A stretch of 64,000 bases of DNA from Janthinobacterium sp. 344 (GTDB taxonomy: Bacteria > Pseudomonadota > Gammaproteobacteria > Burkholderiales > Burkholderiaceae_D), in contig NZ_FOKL01000001.1 of assembly GCF_900112025.1 (NCBI RefSeq), forward strand, positions 797,084 to 861,083, read 5' to 3'. The notes beneath the pieces were generated by a model that had not been told where the DNA came from, did no database searches, and worked only from the letters and a program-made list of their open reading frames with translations. Below, in pieces: positions 1 to 8,388 of the stretch. The position numbers and the translations under genes were made by a program. Numbering within the stretch: the stretch's first letter is position 1; each line of letters starts with the position of its first letter.

Positions 1-495
1 CGTCGCCAGCTTCAGCTGGCGGCCCTCTTCCATGCGCGCCGTCAATTCCAGTGCCGTGCACAGCACGCCATCGACCTGGCCGCCCTCGCCATGCACGGGC
101 GTATAGAACAGGTCGAAGCAGACGTCCGTCGCTTGTCCATCACGCAGCAGCGGCAGACAGCTCTCGCGGTGCACCTGCCTCTCGCCGCGCATGCCCGCTT
201 CCAGGATGCGCGCGTTCCAGTCCCAGATCTCGGGCCAGATGGCCGGCACCGTGCCGCCCAGCGCCACCGGATGGCGCGCGCCGGCGATCTTGATGTAGTC
301 GTCGTTATAAATCATCACGTGCTGCGGGCCCCACATCAGCACCATGGCCATCGGCGAATTGAGCACGATGTCGACGCTGGCGCGCAAATTGGCGGGCCAG
401 CTCTCGGGCGCGCCGAGACTGGTGGCGGCCCAGTCGTGCCGGCGCACCAGTTCCCCCATGATGCCGCCGCCGCGCGGCCAGGTCGGCATGCTCAT
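1..495 (-). CDS. PAS-domain sensor protein, N-terminal part (runs off the window)
   Basis: The reverse strand is open from an ATG at 495 to the window edge (165 codons). The start is preceded by GAGGGCGG. The visible part resembles the PAS domain at the start of many sensor histidine kinases: a G-A-P-E-S-W-P-A-N-L-R stretch at about residues 25-35, then M-W-G-P-Q and Y-N-D-D-Y. It lies 10 bp after the stop of the REC-kinase gene, so the two are probably one transcript. The kinase domain would lie outside the window and is inferred, not seen. Confidence 0.75.
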   Translation of the reverse strand, partial: MSMPTWPRGGGIMGELVRRHDWAATSLGAPESWPANLRASVDIVLNSPMAMVLMWGPQHVMIYNDDYIKIAGARHPVALGGTVPAIWPEIWDWNARILEAGMRGERQVHRESCLPLLRDGQATDVCFDLFYTPVHGEGGQVDGVLCTALELTARMEEGRQLKLAT

Positions 496-505
496 GTGGC
501 CGCCC

Positions 506-1651
506 TCATTTCGCCACCGCATCGGCTTGCACGCACACCTGGCACTGGCGCGGAATGCGCACCGTCGCCACCGTGCCCTGCGTTTGCGTCGAGCTGAGCT
601 CGACCGTGCCACCGTGCGCCTTGACGAACATGTTGACGGTGTACAAGCCCAGCCCCAGGCCCTGGCCCGTCTTGCGCTTGTCGCCCGCCTGCTGGAACGG
701 TTCGAACAGGGTGGGCAGCAAGGCGGACGGGATCACGCCACGATTGACGATGCGCAGTTCGATGCTGTCGGCCGCGCGGCCATCGAGCGCCAGCTGCACC
801 GGCGCGCCCGGTTCGCCATGCGTGATGGCATTGTTCAGCAGGTTCGAGATGACTTGCGACAGCAGGCCCGCATCGCATAGCCCGTGCAGTTCGCCAATGC
901 TGCTGACCTCGATCGGCGTGGCCTGGCCCGGCGTGTCGAATTCATCGACGATGGCGCGCGCCAGCGCCAGGTAGTCCTGCATGCTGCTGCGCAATTCCAT
1001 GGTGCCCGAGCGGATGCGGGCCAGGTCCAGCAACTGGTCGACCATGCGCGCCATGCGCTTGGCGCTGCTTTCGATGCGCTGCGCCGTGACCACCACTTTC
1101 GGATGGTCGCTCATCATCGGCAGCAGCATGGCGCCATTCATCACCACCGACAGCGGCGTGCGCAAGTCGTGGCCCAGCACGGCCGTAAACAATTCGTTGA
1201 GGTGCAGCGCATGCTTGAGTTCATCGAGCTGGGCCGACAGTTCGCGTTTCTGCTGGTACAGCTGGACCAGCACCGCCACCTTGCTCTGCAAGGCTTTCAC
1301 GTCGATGGGCTTGTAGAGGAAATCGACGGCGCCCGCCTCGTAGCCACGGAAGCTGTAGCTGGGCTCGCGCGAGGCGGCCGTGAGGAAAATCAATGGAATG
1401 CTGCGCGTGCGTTCGCTGCCGCGTATCAGCTCGGCCAGCTCAAACCCGTCCATCTGCGGCATTTGCACGTCGATCAGGGCCAACGCCACCTCATGCGTCA
1501 GCAGCAGTTCCAGCGCTTCGGCGCCCGAGGCGGCCTTGAGGATGACAATCCCGGGCCGCGCCAGCACGGCTTCGGCGGCGGTCAGGTTTTGCGCGATGTC
1601 GTCAACGACGAGAATATGAATAGGTGCGGTCACGGAGTAGTCTTCTGGCAT
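506..1651 (-). CDS. Response regulator receiver-histidine kinase hybrid (REC-HisKA-HATPase)
   Basis: 381 residues. A receiver domain comes first (about residues 10-130), with HILVVDD at its start, the phospho-acceptor Asp in LIDVQMPQMDG and the conserved Lys in YKPID. A HisKA dimerisation domain follows, with the phospho-His in GHDLRTPL near residue 160. A HATPase domain carries an N box (NLLNNAITHG) and a G box (GQGLGLGLYTV). There is no membrane segment, so the kinase is cytosolic and is probably switched by its own receiver. It follows the CheB-like gene by 88 bp and precedes a PAS sensor by 10 bp on the same strand, suggesting one signalling operon. The input and target are not visible. 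Confidence 0.9.
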   Translation of the reverse strand: MPEDYSVTAPIHILVVDDIAQNLTAAEAVLARPGIVILKAASGAEALELLLTHEVALALIDVQMPQMDGFELAELIRGSERTRSIPLIFLTAASREPSYSFRGYEAGAVDFLYKPIDVKALQSKVAVLVQLYQQKRELSAQLDELKHALHLNELFTAVLGHDLRTPLSVVMNGAMLLPMMSDHPKVVVTAQRIESSAKRMARMVDQLLDLARIRSGTMELRSSMQDYLALARAIVDEFDTPGQATPIEVSSIGELHGLCDAGLLSQVISNLLNNAITHGEPGAPVQLALDGRAADSIELRIVNRGVIPSALLPTLFEPFQQAGDKRKTGQGLGLGLYTVNMFVKAHGGTVELSSTQTQGTVATVRIPRQCQVCVQADAVAK

Positions 1652-1739
1652 TGCAACGGCAGAATGCCATCGTATTTCTGTATAGAAATTATTATTGTTT
1701 CAGTCTTTGCGTATATTACACGCACTGTCATGTCTGCAT

Positions 1740-2381
1740 TCACTTGCTCTGCCCGTCACCGAGCAAGGCCAGGCTGGCCGCCATCTGCGCCAGGTCCAGC
1801 ACGCGGTCGGCGCCGGCCCGTTGCAGGGCGGCGGCCGGCATGATGCCACAACGGGCGCCCGCCGGCTCCTGCACCCAGGCGCCGCCGCCCAGTTGCCGCA
1901 CGCGCGCCAGGCCCGCCGCGCCATCGGCCGATGCGCCCGTCAGGATGATGGCCAGCATGGCGCGCCGGTAAGCCAGGGCCGCCGTTTCCAGCAGCACGTC
2001 GATCGACGGCCGCGAAAAATACACGGGTTCTTCCTGCGACAGGGAAAAACAGCCATCGGGCTCGATTTGCAGATGGTAGTCGGGCGGCGCGAAGTACACG
2101 GTGCCGGCGTGCAGCGGTTCCTTGTCGCGCGCTTCGCGCAACGGCAGCTGGCAACGCTCGGCATACAGCTGTGGCAACTGGCTGGAGCGGCCGGGCGCCA
2201 GGTGCAGCACCACCACCACGGCCGCGCGGCAGCTGGCGGGCAAGGCGCGCAACAGGATGCCCAGCGCTTCCACGCCGCCGGCCGAGGCGCCGATGGCGAT
2301 CAGGCGCAGGCCGGCAGGCGGCGGCGCCACCTCGCTGGTCGGCAGCGCGGACAGGACATCGGACGAGGGACCGGGCGTCAT
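1740..2381 (-). CDS. cheB: CheB-type protein-glutamate methylesterase, catalytic domain only
   Basis: About 213 residues consisting of the CheB methylesterase domain without the N-terminal receiver of chemotaxis CheB. The catalytic Ser lies in IGASAGG, the His in VVLHLAPG and the Asp in LTGASADG. The start is uncertain: a GTG at 2393 would overlap the cheR stop, while the ATG at 2381 leaves a 4-bp gap; neither has a good ribosome site. It follows the cheR homologue directly. CheB/CheR pairs next to hybrid kinases are common in environmental proteobacteria and often serve signalling other than chemotaxis. No chemoreceptor gene is nearby. Confidence 0.88.
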   Translation of the reverse strand: MTPGPSSDVLSALPTSEVAPPPAGLRLIAIGASAGGVEALGILLRALPASCRAAVVVVLHLAPGRSSQLPQLYAERCQLPLREARDKEPLHAGTVYFAPPDYHLQIEPDGCFSLSQEEPVYFSRPSIDVLLETAALAYRRAMLAIILTGASADGAAGLARVRQLGGGAWVQEPAGARCGIMPAAALQRAGADRVLDLAQMAASLALLGDGQSK

Positions 2382-2385
2382 GGGA

Positions 2386-3210
2386 TCAGGCACGCTGGTA
2401 GATTTTTTCAGCCGGGCACAGCTCGCGGAAGTCGGACGCGTAGCGGCTGAAGTGCAGGCTTTCCTTCATGCCCAGGCCCAGGAACCCCCGGTTCACCAGC
2501 GCCTCGTGGAACAGGCCCAGGGCGCGGTCCTGCAAGTCTTTGTTGAAATAAATCATGACGTTACGGCAGGACACCATGTGCACCTCCGAAAATACGCTAT
2601 CGGTCGCCAGGCTGTGGTCGGCGAAAACAAACTGGCGCCGCAGGCGCCGGTCGAAGATGGCGCCCTTGTAGGCGGCCGTGTAATAGTCGGACAGCGAACG
2701 CTTGCCGCCCGCCAGTTGGTAGTTTTCGCTGAACTGGGCGATGCGCTCGATCGAATAGATGCCTGCCTCGGCGGCGGCCAGCGCTTCGACATTGATATCG
2801 GTCGCGTAAATCATGCTGCGCTCCAGCAAGCCTTCCTCTTCCAGCAGGATGGCCAGCGACCAGACCTCTTCCCCGCTGCTGCAGCCCGCCACCCAGATCT
2901 TGATCGAGGGATAGGTATGCAGGATGGGCACGACTTTTTCGCGCAAGGCGCGGAAATACGCGGGATCGCGGAACATCTCGCTCACCTGCACCGTAAAAAA
3001 CTGCAGCATCTGGGCGAACACGGTGGGTTCGTGCAAGATGCGGTCCTGCAATTGCGACAGGCTGGCGCAGCCGAAGCGCTCCATGGCCTGGCGCATGCGC
3101 CGGCGCAGGGACGCCACCGAATAATCGCGGAAATCATGCTGATACCTCAGCAAGATTCCTTCAAGCAATAATTTCAGTTCTATCTCGAAAATATCATCAT
3201 CTAACAACAT
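2386..3210 (-). CDS. cheR: CheR-type S-adenosylmethionine-dependent protein methyltransferase
   Basis: 274 residues. An N-terminal helical CheR_N region (RYQHDFRDYSVASLRRRM) is followed by the SAM-binding domain, with WVAGCSSGEEVWSLA as motif I and VSCRNVMIYFNKD as the later conserved motif. The ATG at 3210 follows GAGGTGG closely. This is the first gene of a minus-strand run: cheR, cheB, REC-kinase, PAS sensor. In the family CheR methylates glutamates of chemoreceptors; here the substrate is unknown. The 139 bp upstream hold no gene. Confidence 0.9.
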   Translation of the reverse strand: MLLDDDIFEIELKLLLEGILLRYQHDFRDYSVASLRRRMRQAMERFGCASLSQLQDRILHEPTVFAQMLQFFTVQVSEMFRDPAYFRALREKVVPILHTYPSIKIWVAGCSSGEEVWSLAILLEEEGLLERSMIYATDINVEALAAAEAGIYSIERIAQFSENYQLAGGKRSLSDYYTAAYKGAIFDRRLRRQFVFADHSLATDSVFSEVHMVSCRNVMIYFNKDLQDRALGLFHEALVNRGFLGLGMKESLHFSRYASDFRELCPAEKIYQRA

Positions 3211-3349
3211 CCACCTCTTTCATCCTGGGGCATCCACGCCGCGTGCACTGGTCCGCGCACGCGGCCATGAAATGCTAGCAGATCACGCAGAATTATCCTC
3301 CAGGAAAAAAAGCCCTAGCGTTCGCCAGCGAACACTCAGCCCATCTTTT

Positions 3350-4336
3350 TCACGCATCCACGCCCTTCATGCCCTCTGGCGTGTAGCGCTCGCCTGCCGC
3401 CATGCCCAACGGAAAGGCAGCGGCGATGGCCGCCAGCTCGGCCCCGTCCAGGCGCACCTGCAGCGCGCCCAGGTTGTCGTGCAGATAGGCGATGCGCTTG
3501 GTGCCGGGAATCGGGATGATGTCGTCGCCCTGCGCCAGCAGCCAGGCCAGCGCCAGCTGCGCCGGCGTGCAGCCCTTGTCATGCGCCATCTGCCGCACCA
3601 GGCCGACGATGGCCAGGTTATGCGCCAGGTTGTCGCCCGCGAAGCGGGGATTGAACTGGCGGAAATCCCCCTCTTCCAGGCTGGCGGCATCGGCGATGGC
3701 ACCCGTCAAAAATCCCCGGCCCAGCGGGCTGTAGGCGAAGAAACTGGCGCCCACTGCGCGGCAGGCGGCCAGCACGCTCTGCTCCGGCTCGCGCGTCCAC
3801 AGCGAATATTCGCTCTGCACGGCCGCCACCGGGTGGATGGCCGCCGCGCGCCGCAAGGTGGCGGCGCTCACTTCGCACAGGCCCACGGCGCGAATCTTGC
3901 CTTCCTGTACCAGCTGCGCCAGCGCGCCCATCGATTCTTCCAGTGGCGTCTCCAGGTTCAGGCGGTGCAGGTAGAACAGGTCGATGCTCTCCACGCCCAG
4001 GCGCGCCAGCGACGCCTCGCACGCCTGGCGGATGTAGGCGGGGGCATTGTCTACGCGGCGCGCATAGCTGCCCGCCTCGCGCGCCAGGCCGCACTTGGTG
4101 GCGACCAGGGCCTGGCCGCGATGCTGCTGTAAAAAGCGCCCCAGCAATTGCTCGTTGTGGCCAAAGCCGTAGGCGTCGGCCGTGTCGAACAGGGTCACGC
4201 CAGCCGCCAGCGCCGCTTCCAGGGTGGCCAGCGATTGCGCCTCGTCCGTGGCGCCATAGAATTCCGACATGCCCATGCAGCCCAGGCCCAGTGCCGAACT
4301 GCTCAAACCGCTGTTGCCGATGCGTCGTTGTTGCAT
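3350..4336 (-). CDS. Aldo/keto reductase
   Basis: 328 residues, a full-length NADPH-dependent aldo/keto reductase of the general-stress/YakC type (TIM barrel). Visible tetrad positions are Asp and Tyr in FDTADAYGFG, Lys in VATKCG and His in FYLHRL. The C-terminal IPIPGTKR motif binds the cofactor phosphate. The reading frame stays open far upstream to 5311, but the ATG at 4336 begins exactly at the conserved start of the family (QQRRIGNSGL), so that start was chosen. It is divergent from a LysR regulator (90 bp between the genes), the usual arrangement for a LysR-controlled target. The substrate cannot be told. Confidence 0.93.
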   Translation of the reverse strand: MQQRRIGNSGLSSSALGLGCMGMSEFYGATDEAQSLATLEAALAAGVTLFDTADAYGFGHNEQLLGRFLQQHRGQALVATKCGLAREAGSYARRVDNAPAYIRQACEASLARLGVESIDLFYLHRLNLETPLEESMGALAQLVQEGKIRAVGLCEVSAATLRRAAAIHPVAAVQSEYSLWTREPEQSVLAACRAVGASFFAYSPLGRGFLTGAIADAASLEEGDFRQFNPRFAGDNLAHNLAIVGLVRQMAHDKGCTPAQLALAWLLAQGDDIIPIPGTKRIAYLHDNLGALQVRLDGAELAAIAAAFPLGMAAGERYTPEGMKGVDA

Positions 4337-4426
4337 GCTGTTCTCCTTCAAGGTGGATATCGATGCGGCCAGTCTAGGCCGCGCCGTCCGCCCGGGCAAT
4401 GAGCGATTTCGTGATACCTTTCCGGT

Positions 4427-5317
4427 ATGAGAGCCCTCGATACCCATGCCCTGACCCTGTTTTGCGCCGTCGCCCGCTGCCTGAATTTCCGCCAGGCGGC
4501 GGAACAATTGCACATGACCCAGCCGCCCCTGTCGCGCGCCATCAAGACGCTGGAAGACAAGCTGGGTACGCGATTGTTCGAGCGCGACACGCAAGGCGTG
4601 GCCCTGACGCCAGCGGGGCGCACCCTGTTGCCGCAAGCCTTGCACATCCTCGACTTGCTGGCGACGGCGCAAGCGTCGCTGCAGGCGGACAGCGCGCCGG
4701 CACGCCTGCGCCTGGGGCTGACCAGCTCGGTGGAAGCGGGCCTGTTCCGGCCGCTGCTGGCGGCGCTGGAGCGGCAATTGCCCGCCATGCGCCTGGAACT
4801 GACGTCCGCGCCATCGCCGCGCCTGGTGGCCGCCGTGCGCAAAGGCCAGCTCGACGCGGCCGTGATCGCCTTGCCCAGCGCCACGTTCGAGCTGGCCGTG
4901 CAGCCGCTGGCGCGCCAGCCCATGATGCTGGCCCTGCCCGCCGGGCACCGGCTGGCGAGAAAGCGCAAGCTCGGCCTGGCCGATATCGCGCTGGAACCCC
5001 TCTACTGGTTCGAACGGGCGCGCCAGCCCGCCTTCTTTGACCATTGCCAGCACGTGTTCCGCCGCCATGGCTTCGCGCCAGCTTTCCTGCGCGAACCGCT
5101 GGACCACCATGTGCTGCTCAGCGACGTGGCGGCCGGCAAGGGCATGGCCCTGCTGGCCGACTCGTTCCGCGCGCTGCGCCTCGATGGCGTGGCGTACCGG
5201 CAACTGCTGGAAGGCGAGGAATTGGCGGCCGGCATCGGCCTGGCCTGGCGCCACGAGCACGGGCATGCGGCCCTGCCCCTGCTGCGCCGGCTGGCGCAGG
5301 AAGCACTGCACCGCTGA
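4427..5317 (+). CDS. LysR-family transcriptional regulator
   Basis: 296 residues. The N-terminal winged helix-turn-helix (LNFRQAAEQLHMTQPPLSRA, residues about 22-42) is followed by the family signature KLGTRLFERD and a periplasmic-binding-like effector domain (from about residue 90). It is divergently transcribed from the aldo/keto reductase and probably controls it from the 90-bp shared intergenic region. No clear T-N11-A palindrome could be assigned. The effector is unknown. Confidence 0.93.
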   Translation: MRALDTHALTLFCAVARCLNFRQAAEQLHMTQPPLSRAIKTLEDKLGTRLFERDTQGVALTPAGRTLLPQALHILDLLATAQASLQADSAPARLRLGLTSSVEAGLFRPLLAALERQLPAMRLELTSAPSPRLVAAVRKGQLDAAVIALPSATFELAVQPLARQPMMLALPAGHRLARKRKLGLADIALEPLYWFERARQPAFFDHCQHVFRRHGFAPAFLREPLDHHVLLSDVAAGKGMALLADSFRALRLDGVAYRQLLEGEELAAGIGLAWRHEHGHAALPLLRRLAQEALHR

Positions 5318-5392
5318 AGATGCAAGCGACGGCGCACGCGCGCGCCAGACGCGCTACCATAGCGCCTTCCCATTTTTTTGAGCGCCACCATC

Positions 5393-5902
5393 ATGACGTT
5401 TACCATCAGCGACGCCGCCTACGCCACCGACACGCCCGAAGCCAAGCAGACCATGTATGCGGACCTGCGTTCGCAGCTGCAAGGCTTGCTCTCGGGCGAA
5501 AGCGATTTCATCGCCAACACGGCCAATTTCAGTTCGCTGGTGTTCAACACCATGCCGGGCTTGAACTGGGCGGGCTTTTATTTCCTGAAAGGCGATGAGC
5601 TGGTCCTGGGACCATTCCAGGGCAAGCCCGCCTGCATCCGCATCAAGAAGGGCCGCGGCGTGTGCGGCACCACCGTGGTCGAAGGCAAGTCCATCGTCGT
5701 GCAGGATGTGCACGCCTTTCCTGGCCACATCGCCTGCGACGTCAATTCGCGCTCGGAACTGGTGGTGCCCGTGTTTGCCAACGGCCAGATCATCGGCGTG
5801 TTCGACCTCGACAGCCCATTGATCGGCCGCTTCGACGAGGTCGACGCGCAAGGCGTGGAATCGCTGGTGCGCGTGCTGGAAGCGGCTATCGTCGCCGAAT
5901 AA
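5393..5902 (+). CDS. msrC: Free methionine-(R)-sulfoxide reductase (GAF domain)
   Basis: 169 residues, one GAF domain that reduces free L-methionine-(R)-sulfoxide. The three cysteines characteristic of the family are present at about residues 81, 91 and 115 (KPACIR, RGVCGTT, HIACDV), with the ELVVPV strand following. A TTG at 5378 would add five residues, but the ATG at 5393 fits the family length. It is convergent with the methyltransferase gene (stop codons 3 bp apart). It has no obvious operon partners. Confidence 0.93.
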   Translation: MTFTISDAAYATDTPEAKQTMYADLRSQLQGLLSGESDFIANTANFSSLVFNTMPGLNWAGFYFLKGDELVLGPFQGKPACIRIKKGRGVCGTTVVEGKSIVVQDVHAFPGHIACDVNSRSELVVPVFANGQIIGVFDLDSPLIGRFDEVDAQGVESLVRVLEAAIVAE

Positions 5903-5905
5903 GCC

Positions 5906-6493
5906 TTAGTTACCGGACTTGACGGCGATGAATTCGCCCTTGCCGACCGTCGCCAGGCACGTCGTGTAGCGGCTGTCGGCGCCGATGGCGTCAAGGAAGC
6001 CCGCCATGTCCGCGTAATGCGAGCTTGCGTTGTCGACCACCAGCACGCCGCCGGCGGCCAGCACGCGGTCCAGCTGCGGCCACCATTGTTGGTATTGCTG
6101 GCGCGCCGAATCGAGGAAGATGAAATCGTAGGCGCCGTCCGCCGCATCGCGCAGCACCTCGCCCGCGTCGGCCAGCAGCTGGCCGATCACGCCTTGCAAT
6201 TGCGCGCGCACAAAGTTGGCATGCGCCATGTCGAACTTGTCCTGCGCCACTTCCACCGTCACCACACTGCCGCCCAGCGCCTGCGCCGCGCGCGCCAGCC
6301 ACAGGGTCGAATAGCCGTTCGAGGTGCCGATTTCCAGCACGCGCCGCGCGCCGCGCGCGTGCACCAGCACGGCCAGCAGCTCGCCCGTGTCGCGCGTGAT
6401 GTTGAGCATGCGGCTGGCCCGCTGCGTGTGCGCCGCGTCATTGGCGTTGCCGAACGCTTCCAGTTCCTTCAACAGGGTATCGATACTGTGCAT
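5906..6493 (-). CDS. Class I SAM-dependent O-methyltransferase
   Basis: 195 residues, with the SAM-binding motif VLEIGTSNGYSTLWLA near residue 52, an acidic residue ending the second strand (VVTVEV) and the FIFLDSARQQ motif typical of family-3 (catechol/caffeoyl-CoA type) O-methyltransferases. The start at 6493 was chosen because the open frame further upstream (to 6853) lies inside the transporter gene on the same strand in another frame. It sits 35 bp behind the EamA transporter gene, so co-transcription is likely. The substrate is unknown. Confidence 0.88.
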   Translation of the reverse strand: MHSIDTLLKELEAFGNANDAAHTQRASRMLNITRDTGELLAVLVHARGARRVLEIGTSNGYSTLWLARAAQALGGSVVTVEVAQDKFDMAHANFVRAQLQGVIGQLLADAGEVLRDAADGAYDFIFLDSARQQYQQWWPQLDRVLAAGGVLVVDNASSHYADMAGFLDAIGADSRYTTCLATVGKGEFIAVKSGN

Positions 6494-6528
6494 GGCGCCT
6501 CCTTGTGGAAAGCGCCAGCATAGCAAAA

Positions 6529-7419
6529 TTACGTCGCTGCGCGCCGCAAGGGACGCTTCAGGTACTGCACCATGATCACGCCCAGCAGGGTCACGCCGCC
6601 GCCGATCACATCGTAGCCGTGCAGGGTTTCGCCGAGAAACAGCATGGCGATGATGACGGTAAACACCGGCAACAGATTCATCAATGTCGTCGCGCGGCTG
6701 GGGCCCAGCTTGGCCAGGCCGTGCATCCACAGGAACGGCGCGAGGATGGAAGCGGGGATGCCGGCAAACAGCACCAGCGGCAAGCCGGCGCCCGTGACGG
6801 GCGGCGCGGACTGGCTCAGGTAATACACGAACAGCACGGGCACGGCGCACCACACCTGGATCAGCAGCGAATGCCAGTTATTCAGGGGAATCTTCCAGCG
6901 CTTGAGCAGCACGCCATAGCCCGCATACGACAGGCAGGCCAGCAGCATCAGGGCGTCGCCGACGGCCGCGCCATGGGCGAGCAGCGCGGCCGGGTCGCCA
7001 TGGCTGAGCAGATATGCCAGGCCCAGCAGCGACACCAGGCCGCCGAACACGCCGCCCACGGTGGGCGCCTCGCCGAGCAGCAGCACGGACAGGCCCACGG
7101 CCAGCAGGGGCATCATCGAGGCCAGGATGCCCATGTTGGTGGCCGTCGTCGTCTGCGCGGCGATGTAGGCCAGGCACTGGTACATGACCATGCCCAGCAT
7201 GCCCAGCACAAACAGCTTGCCCAGATACGGCTTCACCACGGCCCGCTGCTTCCACACGGGCCGGGCAAACACGAGCGCCAGCAGCACGCCGGCCAGCAGC
7301 CAGCGGTAGAACGAGATGGCGGCCGGGTCGATGACGCCCACGGCCAGCTTGCTGACGATGGTGTTGATGGCCCAGATCAGCACGGCGATCACGGGTAACA
7401 GATAGTGCTTGGCTTGCAT
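6529..7419 (-). CDS. EamA/DMT-family inner-membrane transporter
   Basis: About 296 residues with roughly ten hydrophobic helices arranged as two EamA repeats (for example LLPVIAVLIWAINTIVSKLA at the N-terminus and VFTVIIAMLFLGETLHGYD in the second repeat). The start at 7419 is preceded by AAGGGAG at good spacing, better than an in-frame start at 7470. It is divergent from an AraC-type regulator and upstream of an O-methyltransferase on the same strand. The family exports metabolites or amino acids; the cargo cannot be assigned. Confidence 0.9.
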   Translation of the reverse strand: MQAKHYLLPVIAVLIWAINTIVSKLAVGVIDPAAISFYRWLLAGVLLALVFARPVWKQRAVVKPYLGKLFVLGMLGMVMYQCLAYIAAQTTTATNMGILASMMPLLAVGLSVLLLGEAPTVGGVFGGLVSLLGLAYLLSHGDPAALLAHGAAVGDALMLLACLSYAGYGVLLKRWKIPLNNWHSLLIQVWCAVPVLFVYYLSQSAPPVTGAGLPLVLFAGIPASILAPFLWMHGLAKLGPSRATTLMNLLPVFTVIIAMLFLGETLHGYDVIGGGVTLLGVIMVQYLKRPLRRAAT

Positions 7420-7526
7420 GCGGCGTACTCCCTTATTCAATACCGCCATTTTCGCATGGTCCGATTCCATGGATATAATGCTTAACGGACAAACGATGCG
7501 AAGAACCGGACAAAACAGGAGACACG

Positions 7527-8306
7527 ATGGCCAGCAACCAGCATTTCCCCGCCGTATCCGACACCCTGCCCTATCCCGTGTATTTCCGTCTCGACGATTA
7601 TCACGCGCACCAGCAGTTCGATTACCAGAGCCATCCGTGGGGCCAGCTCACGTATTGCTCCACGGGCGTGATGGAAATCATGGTGGCGGGCCAGCGCTAT
7701 CTGTCGCCGCCCCAGTACGCCGTGTGGATACCGCCCGACACCTTGCATGACGGCTACATCCGCCAGGATGTCGTGTTTCACTCGGCGTATATTGACGCCA
7801 GCCTGTGCGCGCAGCTGCCGGCGCAGCCGTGCGCGCTGGTCCTGAGTCCCTTGCTGAAAGCCATCCTCGGCGACTTCGCCGAACGGGGCGTCACCACGCC
7901 CGCCACCGAGGCCGACCAGCGCTTGGCGCAAGTGCTGGTCGACCAGCTGCGGCTGGCGCCGTGCAGCCGCAACTATCTGCCGGGCAGCGACGAGCCCGTC
8001 ATCGCGGCCCTGCTGGCCGCCCTGCAGGCGGAGCCGGGCAGTAACCGCTCACTGGCCGACTGGGCCGCGCAACTGCATGTTACCGAGCGCACCCTGGCGC
8101 GCCGCTGCCAGCGCGAACTGGGCATGCCATTTGGCGAATGGCGCCAGCGCCAGCGCTTCCTGGCCGCCCTGCCCCTGCTGGAACAGGGAGAAACCGTGCA
8201 GGCCATCGCACTGGAACTGGGCTACAGCACGGCGTCCGCCTTCATCGCCATGTTCCGCCGGCAAGGCGGCGGCACGCCGGACCAGTTCCGCCGCGGCATG
8301 CGCTGA
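7527..8306 (+). CDS. AraC-family transcriptional regulator
   Basis: 259 residues: an N-terminal cupin-like sensing domain (about residues 20-110, including HPWGQLTYCSTGVMEI and YAVWIPPDTLHDG) and a C-terminal double helix-turn-helix (SLADWAAQLHVTERTLARRC, then AIALELGYSTASAFIAMFRR). It is divergent from the EamA transporter and may control that gene. The architecture matches the AraC group with a short cupin domain often linked to efflux genes. Confidence 0.92.
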   Translation: MASNQHFPAVSDTLPYPVYFRLDDYHAHQQFDYQSHPWGQLTYCSTGVMEIMVAGQRYLSPPQYAVWIPPDTLHDGYIRQDVVFHSAYIDASLCAQLPAQPCALVLSPLLKAILGDFAERGVTTPATEADQRLAQVLVDQLRLAPCSRNYLPGSDEPVIAALLAALQAEPGSNRSLADWAAQLHVTERTLARRCQRELGMPFGEWRQRQRFLAALPLLEQGETVQAIALELGYSTASAFIAMFRRQGGGTPDQFRRGMR

Positions 8307-8388
8307 AAAAGCGGCCCAGGGGTAGCCGCCTTGTCATATGGGGATGCTAAAATTCAAACATCTTTCCAGAGAGCAAAAGGACGCGCGC

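Noticed and set aside
4337-5311. N-terminal extension of the aldo/keto reductase to 653 residues
   Set aside because: The extra 325 residues lie antisense to the LysR gene and are low complexity; the family start is at 4336.
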